Under the pieces are notes generated by a model, which saw only the letters and a list, made by a program, of their open reading frames with translations, ran no database searches and had not been told where the DNA came from. This document shows positions 17,502 to 25,927 of a DNA stretch of 64,000 nt, piece after piece; the first letter of the stretch is position 1; every line of letters starts with the position of its first letter. Both the position numbers and the translations under genes were made by a program. Where the stretch lies: NCBI RefSeq assembly GCF_018492665.1, contig NZ_JAFVME010000003.1, positions 558,001 to 622,000 on the forward strand, in the 5' to 3' direction. This stretch comes from Pedobacter sp. B4-66 (GTDB lineage Bacteria > Bacteroidota > Bacteroidia > Sphingobacteriales > Sphingobacteriaceae).

Positions 17502-18557
17502 TTAGCGTGCAACCTTTAAAAAATCCCAAGGCATTTTATTTGAAGATCGTTTTTCCTCCTCAACCAGGAATTTAGCTATCAGGTTTAACAGACTTTCATT
17601 TTCACTTACGGTTTTATCTCCTAGAGCCACCAATTTCTCAATATTTGTTGGACTAGCCGCATCTAACCCTTCTTTAATACTCTCCAAACTATTTGGTTCA
17701 ATACGTACATAATTCTTCTCCTTCCCTACTGAGTGAAAAAGTTGCTGCAAAAAGAAATCACTGGTTTCTGCAACGCCACTCATCATAATATCAATTAAAG
17801 CAGGCACAATAGCCATCGCGCTACTCTTTTTAAAGTGATCGTAATCATAAGACCTTTTAGAACGACCGGTACCTAAAGAACATAGATAAATGTCGTTTAT
17901 CCTTGTCTGATTAAATGCTTTTGTCACTTCTATTAAGCCACTCAACGCAGGATTTGTAGCAAATACGCCCCCATCAAGTAATGGGTACCTAACATTTGCC
18001 AATGAATGTATCTCAGCAACACTAAAATAAGTTGGTGCAGCTGATGTAGCCCTACACACATCTTTTAAATAAAAGTCCCTTACATCGCCACGCACTATTG
18101 CATTTTGTTGTCTAAAAAAATGTGTTTTGCGAAGTTCAATATTATAAGCACTTATGATGCATGGCTTAATAAGCTGACTAAGCTTAGTTTCACCGAAATA
18201 CTTCTTCAACACCCCCTCAAAGATGCGACTATTGTAGCGTTCACCCGCTAAGCCAAACTTCGCTCTCAAGCGTTTAAAGAAACTCATTTTAAAAATCTCG
18301 TTACCGTGCTCCAGATAAAGATCGAGTGCCTCCTTAGCCGAAAATCTTGGCCGGGTTGGATTTTCTTCGGACGGACATAGTAACAGGCAGGTTAAAATAC
18401 CTCCTGTACTCGTTCCGGCAAAAAAATCAAAATAATCAACAATAGCTGCATCTGGGTTCTTACTTTCCTTTTTTAACTTTTCCTCGAGCGCTACTAAAAG
18501 CATCCCTGGAATAATTCCTCTTATCCCACCGCCATCTATAGAAAGGATTTTCTTCAT
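17502..18557 (-). CDS. Patatin-like phospholipase
   Basis: The 351-residue protein starts directly with the patatin oxyanion loop (ILSIDGGGIRGIIPG, residues 4-18). It has the nucleophile elbow GTSTG (Ser50) and the catalytic Asp195 in LLDGGVFATNP, so the Ser-Asp dyad is intact. No signal peptide is present; it should act in the cytoplasm or at the inner membrane, releasing fatty acids from lipids. It is about the size of stand-alone bacterial patatins such as the CBASS effector CapV, but no nucleotide cyclase lies nearby. It is convergent with the 40-residue peptide gene and divergent from the candidate small RNA, whose operator lies 54 bases upstream of the patatin ATG. Confidence 0.9.
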   Translation of the reverse strand: MKKILSIDGGGIRGIIPGMLLVALEEKLKKESKNPDAAIVDYFDFFAGTSTGGILTCLLLCPSEENPTRPRFSAKEALDLYLEHGNEIFKMSFFKRLRAKFGLAGERYNSRIFEGVLKKYFGETKLSQLIKPCIISAYNIELRKTHFFRQQNAIVRGDVRDFYLKDVCRATSAAPTYFSVAEIHSLANVRYPLLDGGVFATNPALSGLIEVTKAFNQTRINDIYLCSLGTGRSKRSYDYDHFKKSSAMAIVPALIDIMMSGVAETSDFFLQQLFHSVGKEKNYVRIEPNSLESIKEGLDAASPTNIEKLVALGDKTVSENESLLNLIAKFLVEEEKRSSNKMPWDFLKVAR

Positions 18558-18611
18558 AATACATTTGGGTTACTGTAAATATACTTACTTATATCATATT
18601 GCAAAACCTAC

Positions 18612-18658
18612 CTGCGTATTTACACAGTTGTAATAAAAATATTGCCTGCTTATGTTTG
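18612..18658 (+). promoter_or_regulatory. Second copy of the operator-promoter module, driving a candidate small RNA
   Basis: CTGCGTATTTACACAG (18612-18627) is a 12-of-16 palindrome (CTG.GTA..TAC.CAG). It is followed by TTG (18628-18630), a 20-base spacer and TATGTTTG (18651-18658), again an exact TAnnTTTG. Geometry is identical to 17278-17324. Confidence 0.7.
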
Positions 18659-18839
18659 TAGTAGCGATTTGATTAAAGAATAAGGCACTTGTACCGGCCT
18701 CTTTAGTACTTTGTTACCGGTACTTAAAATTGAAGTTCATCTTATTACAAAGATATCAATCACGCTCTCCAGTAAATTGTAAAATCATCTCCTATGAAAA
18801 CAACAAAAGCCGAGGTTCAACTCCGGCTTTTGTTGTTTT
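18659..18839 (+). ncRNA. Candidate small RNA of about 175 nt
   Basis: A good promoter ends at 18658 and a very strong terminator ends at 18839, with no convincing ORF between. The only ATG frame (18794) runs through the terminator stem. The predicted RNA contains a hairpin made by GTACCGG (18691-18697) and CCGGTAC (18717-18723), then a single-stranded A/U-rich middle. The terminator stem completes the layout typical of bacterial regulatory RNAs. No known family is recognised. Confidence 0.5.
18797..18839. terminator. Long bidirectional terminator
   Basis: AAAACAACAAAAGCCGAG pairs with CTCCGGCTTTTGTTGTTTT across a 6-base loop with a single bulged G. The A and T arms allow termination on both strands: of the candidate small RNA on plus and of the DinB-like gene on minus. 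Confidence 0.9.
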
Positions 18840-18911
18840 AAAGAAGTACTGAAATTTTCTGTCGAAAACCTATCTCATTGGTATAAATTTGCTTAATTTA
18901 TAATATTTTTT

Positions 18912-19406
18912 CTAGTCATATTTTATTGCTTCATAACCTAATAACCTACGCCACAATGCGATCTGTCCGATGCAATTTGCTTCACGATAAATAATGAAAG
19001 CTATCATTTCATAACTTGTCATTTTTACTGGCCCCATATCGATCTGCTCATTTAATTTTTCGTCTGTTACATTGATTAGTGCAGTTCTTAATAATGGACT
19101 TATGTGATCCCAATCCTTTTTAAACTCTTCAAGCGAAGGATAAGTAACATTCTCAATTATTCCCTGATGATTTTCAAACAATTCATGCGCTGCCTGTTTA
19201 CCACCGACGCCCAACATATTCGCTAAATCATATCGTTGTTCAACAAGGCTTCCTGCAAGCCAGGAAACATGATTAGCCTTAGTATTTAATCTATTATGTG
19301 CATCTCTGCTAGAGATTCCAGAAATAGCTTTCGAATAAAAACCGGTATGCATATCAAATAACACAAGAAGAGCATACATCCTTTCACTAGTTGTTTTAAT
19401 TTCCAT
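18912..19406 (-). CDS. DinB-superfamily (four-helix) protein
   Basis: I place the start at ATG 19406 (MEIKTTSERMYALLVLF), giving 164 residues. An in-frame ATG at 19487 would add 27 residues of unlikely sequence. The product has the all-helical layout of the DinB/YfiT metalloenzyme fold. A His occurs early (DMHTGFY), another in NTKANHVSWLAGSLVEQRYDLA, and a C-terminal helix in MIAFIIYREANCIGQIALWRRLLG, where families normally have a third His but a Glu/Asn pair is seen here. These proteins are metal-dependent and often thiol-transferase-like; the function here is unknown. It is unrelated to the DNA polymerase called dinB at 14677. Confidence 0.75.
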   Translation of the reverse strand: MEIKTTSERMYALLVLFDMHTGFYSKAISGISSRDAHNRLNTKANHVSWLAGSLVEQRYDLANMLGVGGKQAAHELFENHQGIIENVTYPSLEEFKKDWDHISPLLRTALINVTDEKLNEQIDMGPVKMTSYEMIAFIIYREANCIGQIALWRRLLGYEAIKYD

Positions 19407-19600
19407 GACATTTCTATTTAAATTTTTTAATGTTAATTTAGTGTAATCGGAATATAAATTCTGACTTTTACTGAGTATGTTTAACATTACTAACTTACCG
19501 CTATAATCTAACTATTAAAGAGGTAGGGCGCGACAATGTTAGGGGGCAATTGAGACATACTTTTTTACAATTATTAGAATAACAAAACTTAGATTAACTA

Positions 19601-20221
19601 ATGCATTCTAAACAATTCTCCTGGCAAATTGCTTGGGATTACCCACCATTTAGGTTAAAACTTATATTAGGGACAATTATACTTATTGCAATACTGTTAT
19701 TTATACCACAGTTTTTTCACCATATTGAAGCAAGGGAAGGTACCGTATTAAATGATTGGTTATTAAAGAGAATACCGCCAGTTGATGTTTCGCTGTATAT
19801 ATTTATTATACTTTATGCCTTAATAATCCTGTTTTTGATCAGAATGTCAAGAAACACGTTAATCTGTTTAACCGCGCTATGGACATTCGTATTTCTATGT
19901 ATAGCTCGTATTTTATCTATTACCCTGGTACCTCTAAATGCTCCTACAGGGATTATTGAGCTGGCAGACCCATGCTCTATTCTTTTCTATAGATCAAACG
20001 TGATTACTAAAGATTTATTCTTTTCGGGCCATACAGCTACTTTAATTGTTGGGGGGATGTGTATGCAAAGTAAAAGAGATAAAGCTATTGCATTTATCGC
20101 GGCAGGGATTGTTGGTATACTATTACTTGTTCAGCATGTACATTACACTGCTGATGTTGTTGCAGCACCATTTTTTAGTTATATATGTTGGTATCTAGGC
20201 AAAACAGTGGCTAAAATTTAA
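19601..20221 (+). CDS. PAP2-type membrane phosphatase/transferase (sphingomyelin-synthase-like)
   Basis: The 206-residue integral membrane protein has about six TM helices. It carries SITLVPLNAPTGIIELADP, then DLFFSGHTATL, then VQHVHYTADVVAAPFFSY near residue 180. SGHT and HYTxDV are the two His motifs of the PAP2_C group, which includes sphingomyelin and ceramide phosphoethanolamine synthases. Sphingobacteriaceae make sphingolipids, so a role in sphingophospholipid headgroup transfer or dephosphorylation is attractive. The exact reaction is inferred. It converges on the M16 peptidase genes with 33 bases between. Confidence 0.8.
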   Translation: MHSKQFSWQIAWDYPPFRLKLILGTIILIAILLFIPQFFHHIEAREGTVLNDWLLKRIPPVDVSLYIFIILYALIILFLIRMSRNTLICLTALWTFVFLCIARILSITLVPLNAPTGIIELADPCSILFYRSNVITKDLFFSGHTATLIVGGMCMQSKRDKAIAFIAAGIVGILLLVQHVHYTADVVAAPFFSYICWYLGKTVAKI

Positions 20222-20254
20222 ATTAGAATCTTGGGTTTTAAATTGATGTAAGAA

Positions 20255-21538
20255 CTACTGGAAAGCAAGTTTCCCCAATTGTTCATCTCCCAGGTATAGC
20301 CAAATTGCTCCTTTTGCAAATTTATTAAATGCCCTACCCATATCCTCCAAAGTAACTTTATTAATATTCGTAAGCATATCTTCTTCCATTTTATACCCCC
20401 CAAGTACCTCAGCCTCTCCTAGATCATCAACAATAGCGCTTGAACTTTCCTGATGCCTATAATACCTTAATCGATGATCCTTTTTAACTCCGTCAAGAAA
20501 CGTCTGGCTATAACGACCACTACGGATGCTGTTAAAAACTGCAACCATGGCTTGAAAAGATTTTTTGGGCTGCGTTGTACTCACATACATTGAAGTAAAA
20601 GGTATTTGTTGCATTTCAATAGTTGCACCAGGAGCATATGAAAGTCCTTGTTTTACGCGTAATTCATAGTGTAAATTACCGCTTAAAGCATTTATTACCA
20701 GTAAAAAAGGAGCATAATCGGGATCACTCATTGTTGGAGCATTCATGATGCCGCTTATATAGTTTGTGGCCAGATCACGTTGCTCAGTATACAATTTTTC
20801 GCCCGTAAGCATTTTCGGATTGTACACTGGTACTGTATAAGCCTTAACCGGAATCCCCTTGAAAGCCTCATTCACCTTCTTTTCAAGCTCCTCCTTGGTG
20901 ATTTTACCTGCTACTACTAAAAACATTCTGTTTTTATTTAAAAGCTGATTATGATAGTAATTAGAAATACTGTCTGCTGTAAATCCACTCACTGTTTTTT
21001 CTTTACCAATAGGATCTGTACTATACTGGCTGCCACTAAACATAGCTTCCATTGACATTTGCTGAATCCTTGATTCTGGAGATGCATGATTTTGATAAAT
21101 GCCAGAGATAACTTTTTCTCTGGTTGACTGAAATTCTGTTTTATCAAAAGCGGGGTTACCTACAGCATCTGAAAATAATTTCCATCCCTGATCAAAATAT
21201 TTAGAAATGCACTCCATACTAATAATTCCGTAATCAGTTTTAGACGACCCTCCTATTTTTATCCCATATTCATCAGCTAATTCTTTATAATCATTTACAC
21301 TATAGTTCTTTGTTCCGCATGATGCCGCGGCCATTAAAGCAAGGTTTTCTATCCCAGCCTGCTCCGGTTGATAGTTCATAACCCCACCTCTAAAAAACAT
21401 ACTCATACTGACTGTTTCCTTTTGCGTTGGTCTTAAAATCACTTTAAGTCCATTCACATCAAACGATACAGCCTTAGTTTGAGATTTTGCAGAGACAAGG
21501 ATCAAAGCAAAGGCGAGGGTTAATATATATGATTTCAT
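20255..21538 (-). CDS. M16-family peptidase-like protein, probably catalytically inactive subunit
   Basis: The 427-residue protein has a signal peptide (MKSYILTLAFALILVSAKS) and the two-domain M16 fold, including a C-terminal half with NALSGNLHYELRVKQGLSYAPGA, the family's conserved R/Y region. Where the zinc motif HxxEH should stand, it has QAGIENLALMAAASCG, which cannot bind zinc. It therefore looks like the non-catalytic partner, as in two-subunit M16B enzymes. It follows the active-type M16 gene on the same strand with a 12-base gap. Confidence 0.85.
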   Translation of the reverse strand: MKSYILTLAFALILVSAKSQTKAVSFDVNGLKVILRPTQKETVSMSMFFRGGVMNYQPEQAGIENLALMAAASCGTKNYSVNDYKELADEYGIKIGGSSKTDYGIISMECISKYFDQGWKLFSDAVGNPAFDKTEFQSTREKVISGIYQNHASPESRIQQMSMEAMFSGSQYSTDPIGKEKTVSGFTADSISNYYHNQLLNKNRMFLVVAGKITKEELEKKVNEAFKGIPVKAYTVPVYNPKMLTGEKLYTEQRDLATNYISGIMNAPTMSDPDYAPFLLVINALSGNLHYELRVKQGLSYAPGATIEMQQIPFTSMYVSTTQPKKSFQAMVAVFNSIRSGRYSQTFLDGVKKDHRLRYYRHQESSSAIVDDLGEAEVLGGYKMEEDMLTNINKVTLEDMGRAFNKFAKGAIWLYLGDEQLGKLAFQ

Positions 21539-21550
21539 CAGTTTAGAAGT

Positions 21551-22912
21551 TTATTTGAAGAATTCTTGAGGTTTTACGTTGTCGACAATGCTTTTATTGA
21601 TAATCATACCTGCACAAAAAGGCTTTCCCTTGATATATTTTCTAACATAATTAAGTAAATCTGCCCTGGTTATTTTATTAAGATTTTCTTCATAGTGAGT
21701 ATAATAATCTATCGAAGCCGATGCCCACCAAAAGGAAAGTAAATGCGCATAATCTGAAGTTACCTCTCTACGTTCAACCTGAGATATTGAAAGTAATCGC
21801 TTTGCGCGTTCTATCTGAACATCTGATAGATAATCATCTTCATCCCATAAAGCAATTTGTTTTAATACCTCTTCATAGCACTCTTTAATTTTTGTAGGAT
21901 TCGGGCTTACCATAAAACTAATTGGCCCTGTATATTTCTGTGTATAATAGTTTACGCTGGCCATTTGCGCCAATCCAGAATTAATCAACGATTTCATAAG
22001 TTTCGAACCATTTTGATTTACGATAAACGAAAATACATCGGCGGCATAAGTGCCAGGAATATCGTTTCTCGTATCTGGTCCATGCCAACTAAAAAGCATA
22101 TAAGGAATCGGCATTTTATTAGATTCTATGATGTAATAATCATTTTTGGCAAGTGGTTTAACCTCTGGAATCGGCCACTTTTTAAAAGGATCAAATGGTG
22201 ATGCCTTCCAACTTCCAAATATATCTTCGGCAGCACTAAAAGCCTCATCAGCTTTTACATCACCTGCAATTACCAGAACAGAGTTGTTTGGCCAGTAATA
22301 TTTATTTTTTATAGAATCCATTTTAGATGGCGTGGCCGATAAAATGATATCATGGTTTCCAATTACATTCTTTCTCGAATAATTAGCACCCCACATGTGT
22401 CTTTTATCAGCATCTATTAGCTCATAAAGCGGACTAGACTCATGCCTGGTAAATTCGGCATTTACAATTTCATTTTCCAATACCATATCTTCTTTAGTGA
22501 ATATGGGGTTGCGAATAGCGGAGTTCATAAATTTTAAGCCCGGTTTTAAGTTGGCAGTAGGCAGCGTAAAAAAGTAGTTTACGACCTCTTCCTTGGTAGT
22601 AGCATTAGAGGTGATTTCCAACTCATTACTCCTTTTGTTAAAGCTTTCAAAATTTGGATAATCTTTATTGGCTTTAAAAAACAAGTGCTCGTAAAGGTGG
22701 CTTAGGCCATTATAATCATCAGACTCTGTAAACGAGCCATTTCTACATGCCATTTCAATTGTAGCAAGAGGAACAGTGTTATCTACTACAACCACTATTT
22801 CGAGTCCATTTGGCAGCTTTTTAAAATACATATTATCTGCTATTTTCTGTTGCGAAAACACAGAATAACAACCCATTGCAAGGACTACCGTAAGTAAAAA
22901 TTTAGAGCGCAT
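21551..22912 (-). CDS. M16-family zinc metallopeptidase
   Basis: The 453-residue protein has a signal peptide (MRSKFLLTVVLAMGCYSVFSQ) and an intact inverted zinc motif HLYEH at residues 72-76. A Glu-rich segment about 75 residues later (ENEIVNAEFTRHE) supplies the third ligand. These are pitrilysin/processing-peptidase-type enzymes; in the periplasm they would degrade or process peptides. It is the first gene of a two-gene operon with the inactive-type subunit, and is divergent from the PI-PLC-like gene. Confidence 0.9.
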   Translation of the reverse strand: MRSKFLLTVVLAMGCYSVFSQQKIADNMYFKKLPNGLEIVVVVDNTVPLATIEMACRNGSFTESDDYNGLSHLYEHLFFKANKDYPNFESFNKRSNELEITSNATTKEEVVNYFFTLPTANLKPGLKFMNSAIRNPIFTKEDMVLENEIVNAEFTRHESSPLYELIDADKRHMWGANYSRKNVIGNHDIILSATPSKMDSIKNKYYWPNNSVLVIAGDVKADEAFSAAEDIFGSWKASPFDPFKKWPIPEVKPLAKNDYYIIESNKMPIPYMLFSWHGPDTRNDIPGTYAADVFSFIVNQNGSKLMKSLINSGLAQMASVNYYTQKYTGPISFMVSPNPTKIKECYEEVLKQIALWDEDDYLSDVQIERAKRLLSISQVERREVTSDYAHLLSFWWASASIDYYTHYEENLNKITRADLLNYVRKYIKGKPFCAGMIINKSIVDNVKPQEFFK

Positions 22913-23060
22913 ATGGTTTAAATTGGAACACCTAATTACTTATACAAATACGGGTAAATCTTTTAATTTATCAAATAATTGTATGCCTTTTTGTGAATCT
23001 GATTTTTCCTTATATTGTATATAATAAATAAACCAAATTAAATCCCTAAAAACCTCAAGT

Positions 23061-24029
23061 ATGAGAAATTTTAAACTTCAATTCCCGTTAATCATTGCGG
23101 GAATCCTTGCGCTCACGTCGTGCAAAAAGCAAGAGCAACAAGTATTGCAATCTAAAAAGATGCAAGAAAAATCGGTTGCGCCGGCACTCGTGTTAACTTA
23201 CACCATGAGTAATTGGATGGGCTCTCTACCGGATGCCACTAACGTTGCTCAAATCTCCATCCCTGGAACCCATGATTCAGGGGCAAGAACAGAACCTGTT
23301 GCCGGTACTGCTAAATGTCAGAATTTAAGCATTGCTGATCAACTTACTGCGGGCGTAAGATATTTAGATATCAGATGCAGACACATTGGTGATTCTTTTG
23401 CCATTCATCATGGTTCAATTTATCAAAATTTGAATTTTACAGATGTATTAAATGCATGCATCGGTTTCTTAAACAGCAATCCTACAGAAACAATTATCAT
23501 GAGTGTAAAGGAAGAGTATGATGCTACTAATAACACCCGTAGTTTCGAACAAACATTTGATTCTTACGTAAGTCAAAATCCTACTAAATGGGATTTGGGA
23601 GATGGAGTTCCTACTTTAGGATCTGTAAGAGGAAAGATCAAGTTATTAAGACGATTTGGAGCAGGAACTACAAAAGGTATTGATGCTACTAACTGGGCCG
23701 ACAACACTACTTTTAACATCAATAATTCGGCAGCTAATTTGAAAGTTCAGGATTATTACAATGTGAGTAATGTAAATACAAAATGGTCGAACATTGAAAC
23801 GCTTTTTAATGAGGCTAATAATGATACTTCTAACAGGTTATATTTGAATTATACTAGTGGTTATAAAGCGCTTATTTTTGGCATTCCAAGTATTACTACG
23901 GTTTCTAATTCTGTAAATCCGAAGATAAATACGTTTTTCACAAATAACACTCACGGACATTATGGTGTTGTTCCAATGGATTTTGTGGATGCAACCAGAA
24001 GTCAGTTAATTGTGAATACTAATTTCTGA
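23061..24029 (+). CDS. PI-PLC X-domain lipoprotein
   Basis: The 322-residue protein has a lipoprotein signal with lipobox LTSC (Cys21). Its single catalytic domain resembles bacterial phosphatidylinositol-specific phospholipase C. ISIPGTHDSGAR contains the first catalytic His (71), VRYLDIRCRHIGDSFAIHHG contains the second (116 or 117), and the PLC beta-strand segment PTETIIMSVKEEYD follows. The family cleaves the phosphodiester bond of phosphatidylinositol or GPI anchors without metal. Whether this one uses inositol lipids is not shown. It is monocistronic, bounded by a perfect terminator. Confidence 0.9.
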   Translation: MRNFKLQFPLIIAGILALTSCKKQEQQVLQSKKMQEKSVAPALVLTYTMSNWMGSLPDATNVAQISIPGTHDSGARTEPVAGTAKCQNLSIADQLTAGVRYLDIRCRHIGDSFAIHHGSIYQNLNFTDVLNACIGFLNSNPTETIIMSVKEEYDATNNTRSFEQTFDSYVSQNPTKWDLGDGVPTLGSVRGKIKLLRRFGAGTTKGIDATNWADNTTFNINNSAANLKVQDYYNVSNVNTKWSNIETLFNEANNDTSNRLYLNYTSGYKALIFGIPSITTVSNSVNPKINTFFTNNTHGHYGVVPMDFVDATRSQLIVNTNF

Positions 24030-24046
24030 TAGGAAGTGATAAATTA

Positions 24047-24087
24047 TAAAGCGATCGTCCTGAAATAAATTTAGGACGATCGCTTTA
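24047..24087. terminator. Bidirectional terminator between convergent genes
   Basis: TAAAGCGATCGTCCT (24047-24061) pairs perfectly with AGGACGATCGCTTTA (24073-24087) over an 11-base loop. It lies between the PI-PLC gene and the convergent barrel gene. Confidence 0.9.
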
Positions 24088-24118
24088 ACAAAATGTTTAT
24101 ACATTTTGAAGTCTACTT

Positions 24119-24688
24119 CTAAAATATTTTAAACCCAACTGACAGGTTAAATATTCCGGTTTTCTCATCAAGACCTTTGTTAATCTTAGTTAATCCTCTG
24201 CTGTATCTGGCATCAATGGTTAAACTACCTATATCAACACCTGCATTAACTACTCCACCTGCCGTAAATTTCTTATAATCAAACTGATCGGGTCCTGCGG
24301 CTTTGTTTAATGAGTAACTTAGATCTGGCCCTGCCGAAATTCTAAAGTTCAATGCTTCGGTATTAATGATCTTATAACCAACCATTAATGGAATGTTAAC
24401 CTGTTTAAATTTAGGACTATAAACTTTTGAATTGTAGGTATATTCACTTTTAAATGAAGTATAATTTACCTCTGGTTGAAAATATAACGCATCTCCAACT
24501 CTGGCAAACACGCCAACATTATAGCCTGCTTTTCCTTCTTTTTCTTTTACCTCTTTAAAACTTGTTGGAAGAGTTGCATAGTTAATACCAGCTTTTATAC
24601 CAAAATTAACTCCCGACTGTTGGGCTTTTACTGAACCAATGGTTACCATGATTACCGCAATCATTAAATAGAACTTGTTTGTTTTCAT
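24119..24688 (-). CDS. Porin-family outer-membrane beta-barrel protein
   Basis: The 189-residue protein has a signal peptide (MKTNKFYLMIAVIMVTIGSVKA) and the eight-strand pattern of the Bacteroidota barrel families (NFGIKAGINYATLP, GVFARVGDALYFQPEVNYTSF, VNIPLMVGYKII, FNLSVGFKIF). It ends in an aromatic residue, as BamA substrates do. No further domain is present. Function unknown. Confidence 0.82.
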   Translation of the reverse strand: MKTNKFYLMIAVIMVTIGSVKAQQSGVNFGIKAGINYATLPTSFKEVKEKEGKAGYNVGVFARVGDALYFQPEVNYTSFKSEYTYNSKVYSPKFKQVNIPLMVGYKIINTEALNFRISAGPDLSYSLNKAAGPDQFDYKKFTAGGVVNAGVDIGSLTIDARYSRGLTKINKGLDEKTGIFNLSVGFKIF

Positions 24689-24831
24689 ACTTTCTGTGTT
24701 AGAATAATTATTTATTTTTTGTGATTTGATAGTATGACAACAGGTTTAGCTCTTACCCCCACGACCTATTAAAAAATATTTTTAATGACATTAAAATGCC
24801 AATAGAAACACCCAAATAAGCCAAACAATCC

Positions 24832-24839
24832 TAATTTTG
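24832..24839 (+). promoter_or_regulatory. Putative -7 element of the methyltransferase gene
   Basis: TAATTTTG matches TAnnTTTG and lies 20 bases before the ATG at 24860. No matching -33 TTG is evident. Confidence 0.35.
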
Positions 24840-24859
24840 GAATAATAGAATTACTAAAC

Positions 24860-25582
24860 ATGAAAACAGATTATTCCAGTAAAGCCACTAATGAAGAAAT
24901 TAAGGAGAGATTTGATAACGATGTAGAACGTTTTTCGAATCTTAACACAGGTCAGCAAACTACTTTAGATGCGCCATTAACCATGGAGCTATGTACAGAC
25001 GCCGCAAAACACGTTGTTCCGAATGCGAAAGAGCTTTTGGATATTGGCTGTGGTGCCGGTAATTACACACTAAAAATGCTCACCAAAATCCCAAATCTGA
25101 ATTGTACGCTTAATGATCTGAGTTTACCTATGTTGGAGAGAGCCAAAGAAAGAATTTCTGCTCAAACTTCAGGAACGGTAACTACCATTCAGCTGGATAT
25201 GAAAGAGCTCGATTTGCCCGCTGAAAAATACGACATCATACTCGCCGCTGCTACGTTGCACCATTTAAGGACTGATGAAGATTGGGAGCTAGTATTTACT
25301 AAATTTTACAAATCGCTTAAACCCGGAGGATGTTTATGGATATCTGATTTAATAACTCACGACACAGAACCTTTAAACACCCTATTTCAAAAGAAATATG
25401 GCAATTACCTGGAGTCATTAGGAGGTCCTGAATATCGCCAAAAAGTATTCGACTATATTGAATATGAAGACACACCTAGGTCTATAAATTTCCAATTGAA
25501 CTTAATGCAGAAAGTTGGTTTTAAAGACACCGAGGTACTTCATAAGAATTTATGCTTTGCAGCATTCGGAGGGGTTAAATAA
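24860..25582 (+). CDS. Class I SAM-dependent methyltransferase
   Basis: The 240-residue cytoplasmic protein has motif I ELLDIGCGAGNYTLKML (about residues 59-75), an acidic end of strand 2 (NCTLNDLSLPML), and motif IV with YDIILAAATLHHL. Motif VI is LKPGGCLWISDL. These bind S-adenosylmethionine. The N-terminal EIKERFDNDVERFSNLNTGQ and C-terminal helices form the substrate lid. The substrate is unknown. It converges on the cupin gene with only nine bases between. Confidence 0.87.
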   Translation: MKTDYSSKATNEEIKERFDNDVERFSNLNTGQQTTLDAPLTMELCTDAAKHVVPNAKELLDIGCGAGNYTLKMLTKIPNLNCTLNDLSLPMLERAKERISAQTSGTVTTIQLDMKELDLPAEKYDIILAAATLHHLRTDEDWELVFTKFYKSLKPGGCLWISDLITHDTEPLNTLFQKKYGNYLESLGGPEYRQKVFDYIEYEDTPRSINFQLNLMQKVGFKDTEVLHKNLCFAAFGGVK

Positions 25583-25591
25583 CCCCTCTTC

Positions 25592-25927
25592 TTAAAGAAA
25601 GTCTTCCCTATGAGGCGTAAAGGCATCTATTAAAGTACCAGCCTCAAGACAAACACAGCCATGAATTACATGTGGAGGTACATAATACCCATCTCCTTTT
25701 CTAATTACACGTACTTCCTCTCCGATGGTCATTTCAAAAGCTCCGCTATCTACATAAGTTACCTGAGTATGGTGGTGTTCATGAAGATCGCCTACAGCTC
25801 CTGCTTCAAATTTTGCCTTTACCAGCATAATCCTGTCATCATAACCAAAAACCTGTCTTTGTATTCCGTTACCTAAATCCTCCCATGGGGTTTCATCATC
25901 AATCTGAAATAGGCTGCTTTGTATCAT
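25592..25927 (-). CDS. Single-domain cupin protein
   Basis: The 111-residue protein carries both cupin motifs: GDLHEHHHTQVTYVDSGAFE (three His and a Glu-type ligand set) and VIRKGDGYYVPPHVIHGCVC. A metal site is therefore intact. The family ranges from dioxygenases to sugar-binding proteins, and nothing here fixes the reaction. Its ATG overlaps the stop of the upstream acetyltransferase by four bases, so the two are translationally coupled. Confidence 0.87.
   Translation of the reverse strand: MIQSSLFQIDDETPWEDLGNGIQRQVFGYDDRIMLVKAKFEAGAVGDLHEHHHTQVTYVDSGAFEMTIGEEVRVIRKGDGYYVPPHVIHGCVCLEAGTLIDAFTPHREDFL

Noticed and set aside
17502..18557. CBASS-type anti-phage system around the patatin-like gene
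   Set aside because: The patatin resembles CapV in size and motifs, but no cGAS-like cyclase, Cap2/Cap3 or other partner lies within several kilobases.
18794..18841. 15-codon ORF starting ATG 18794
   Set aside because: It runs through both arms of the terminator hairpin, so it would be translated from structure rather than as a gene.
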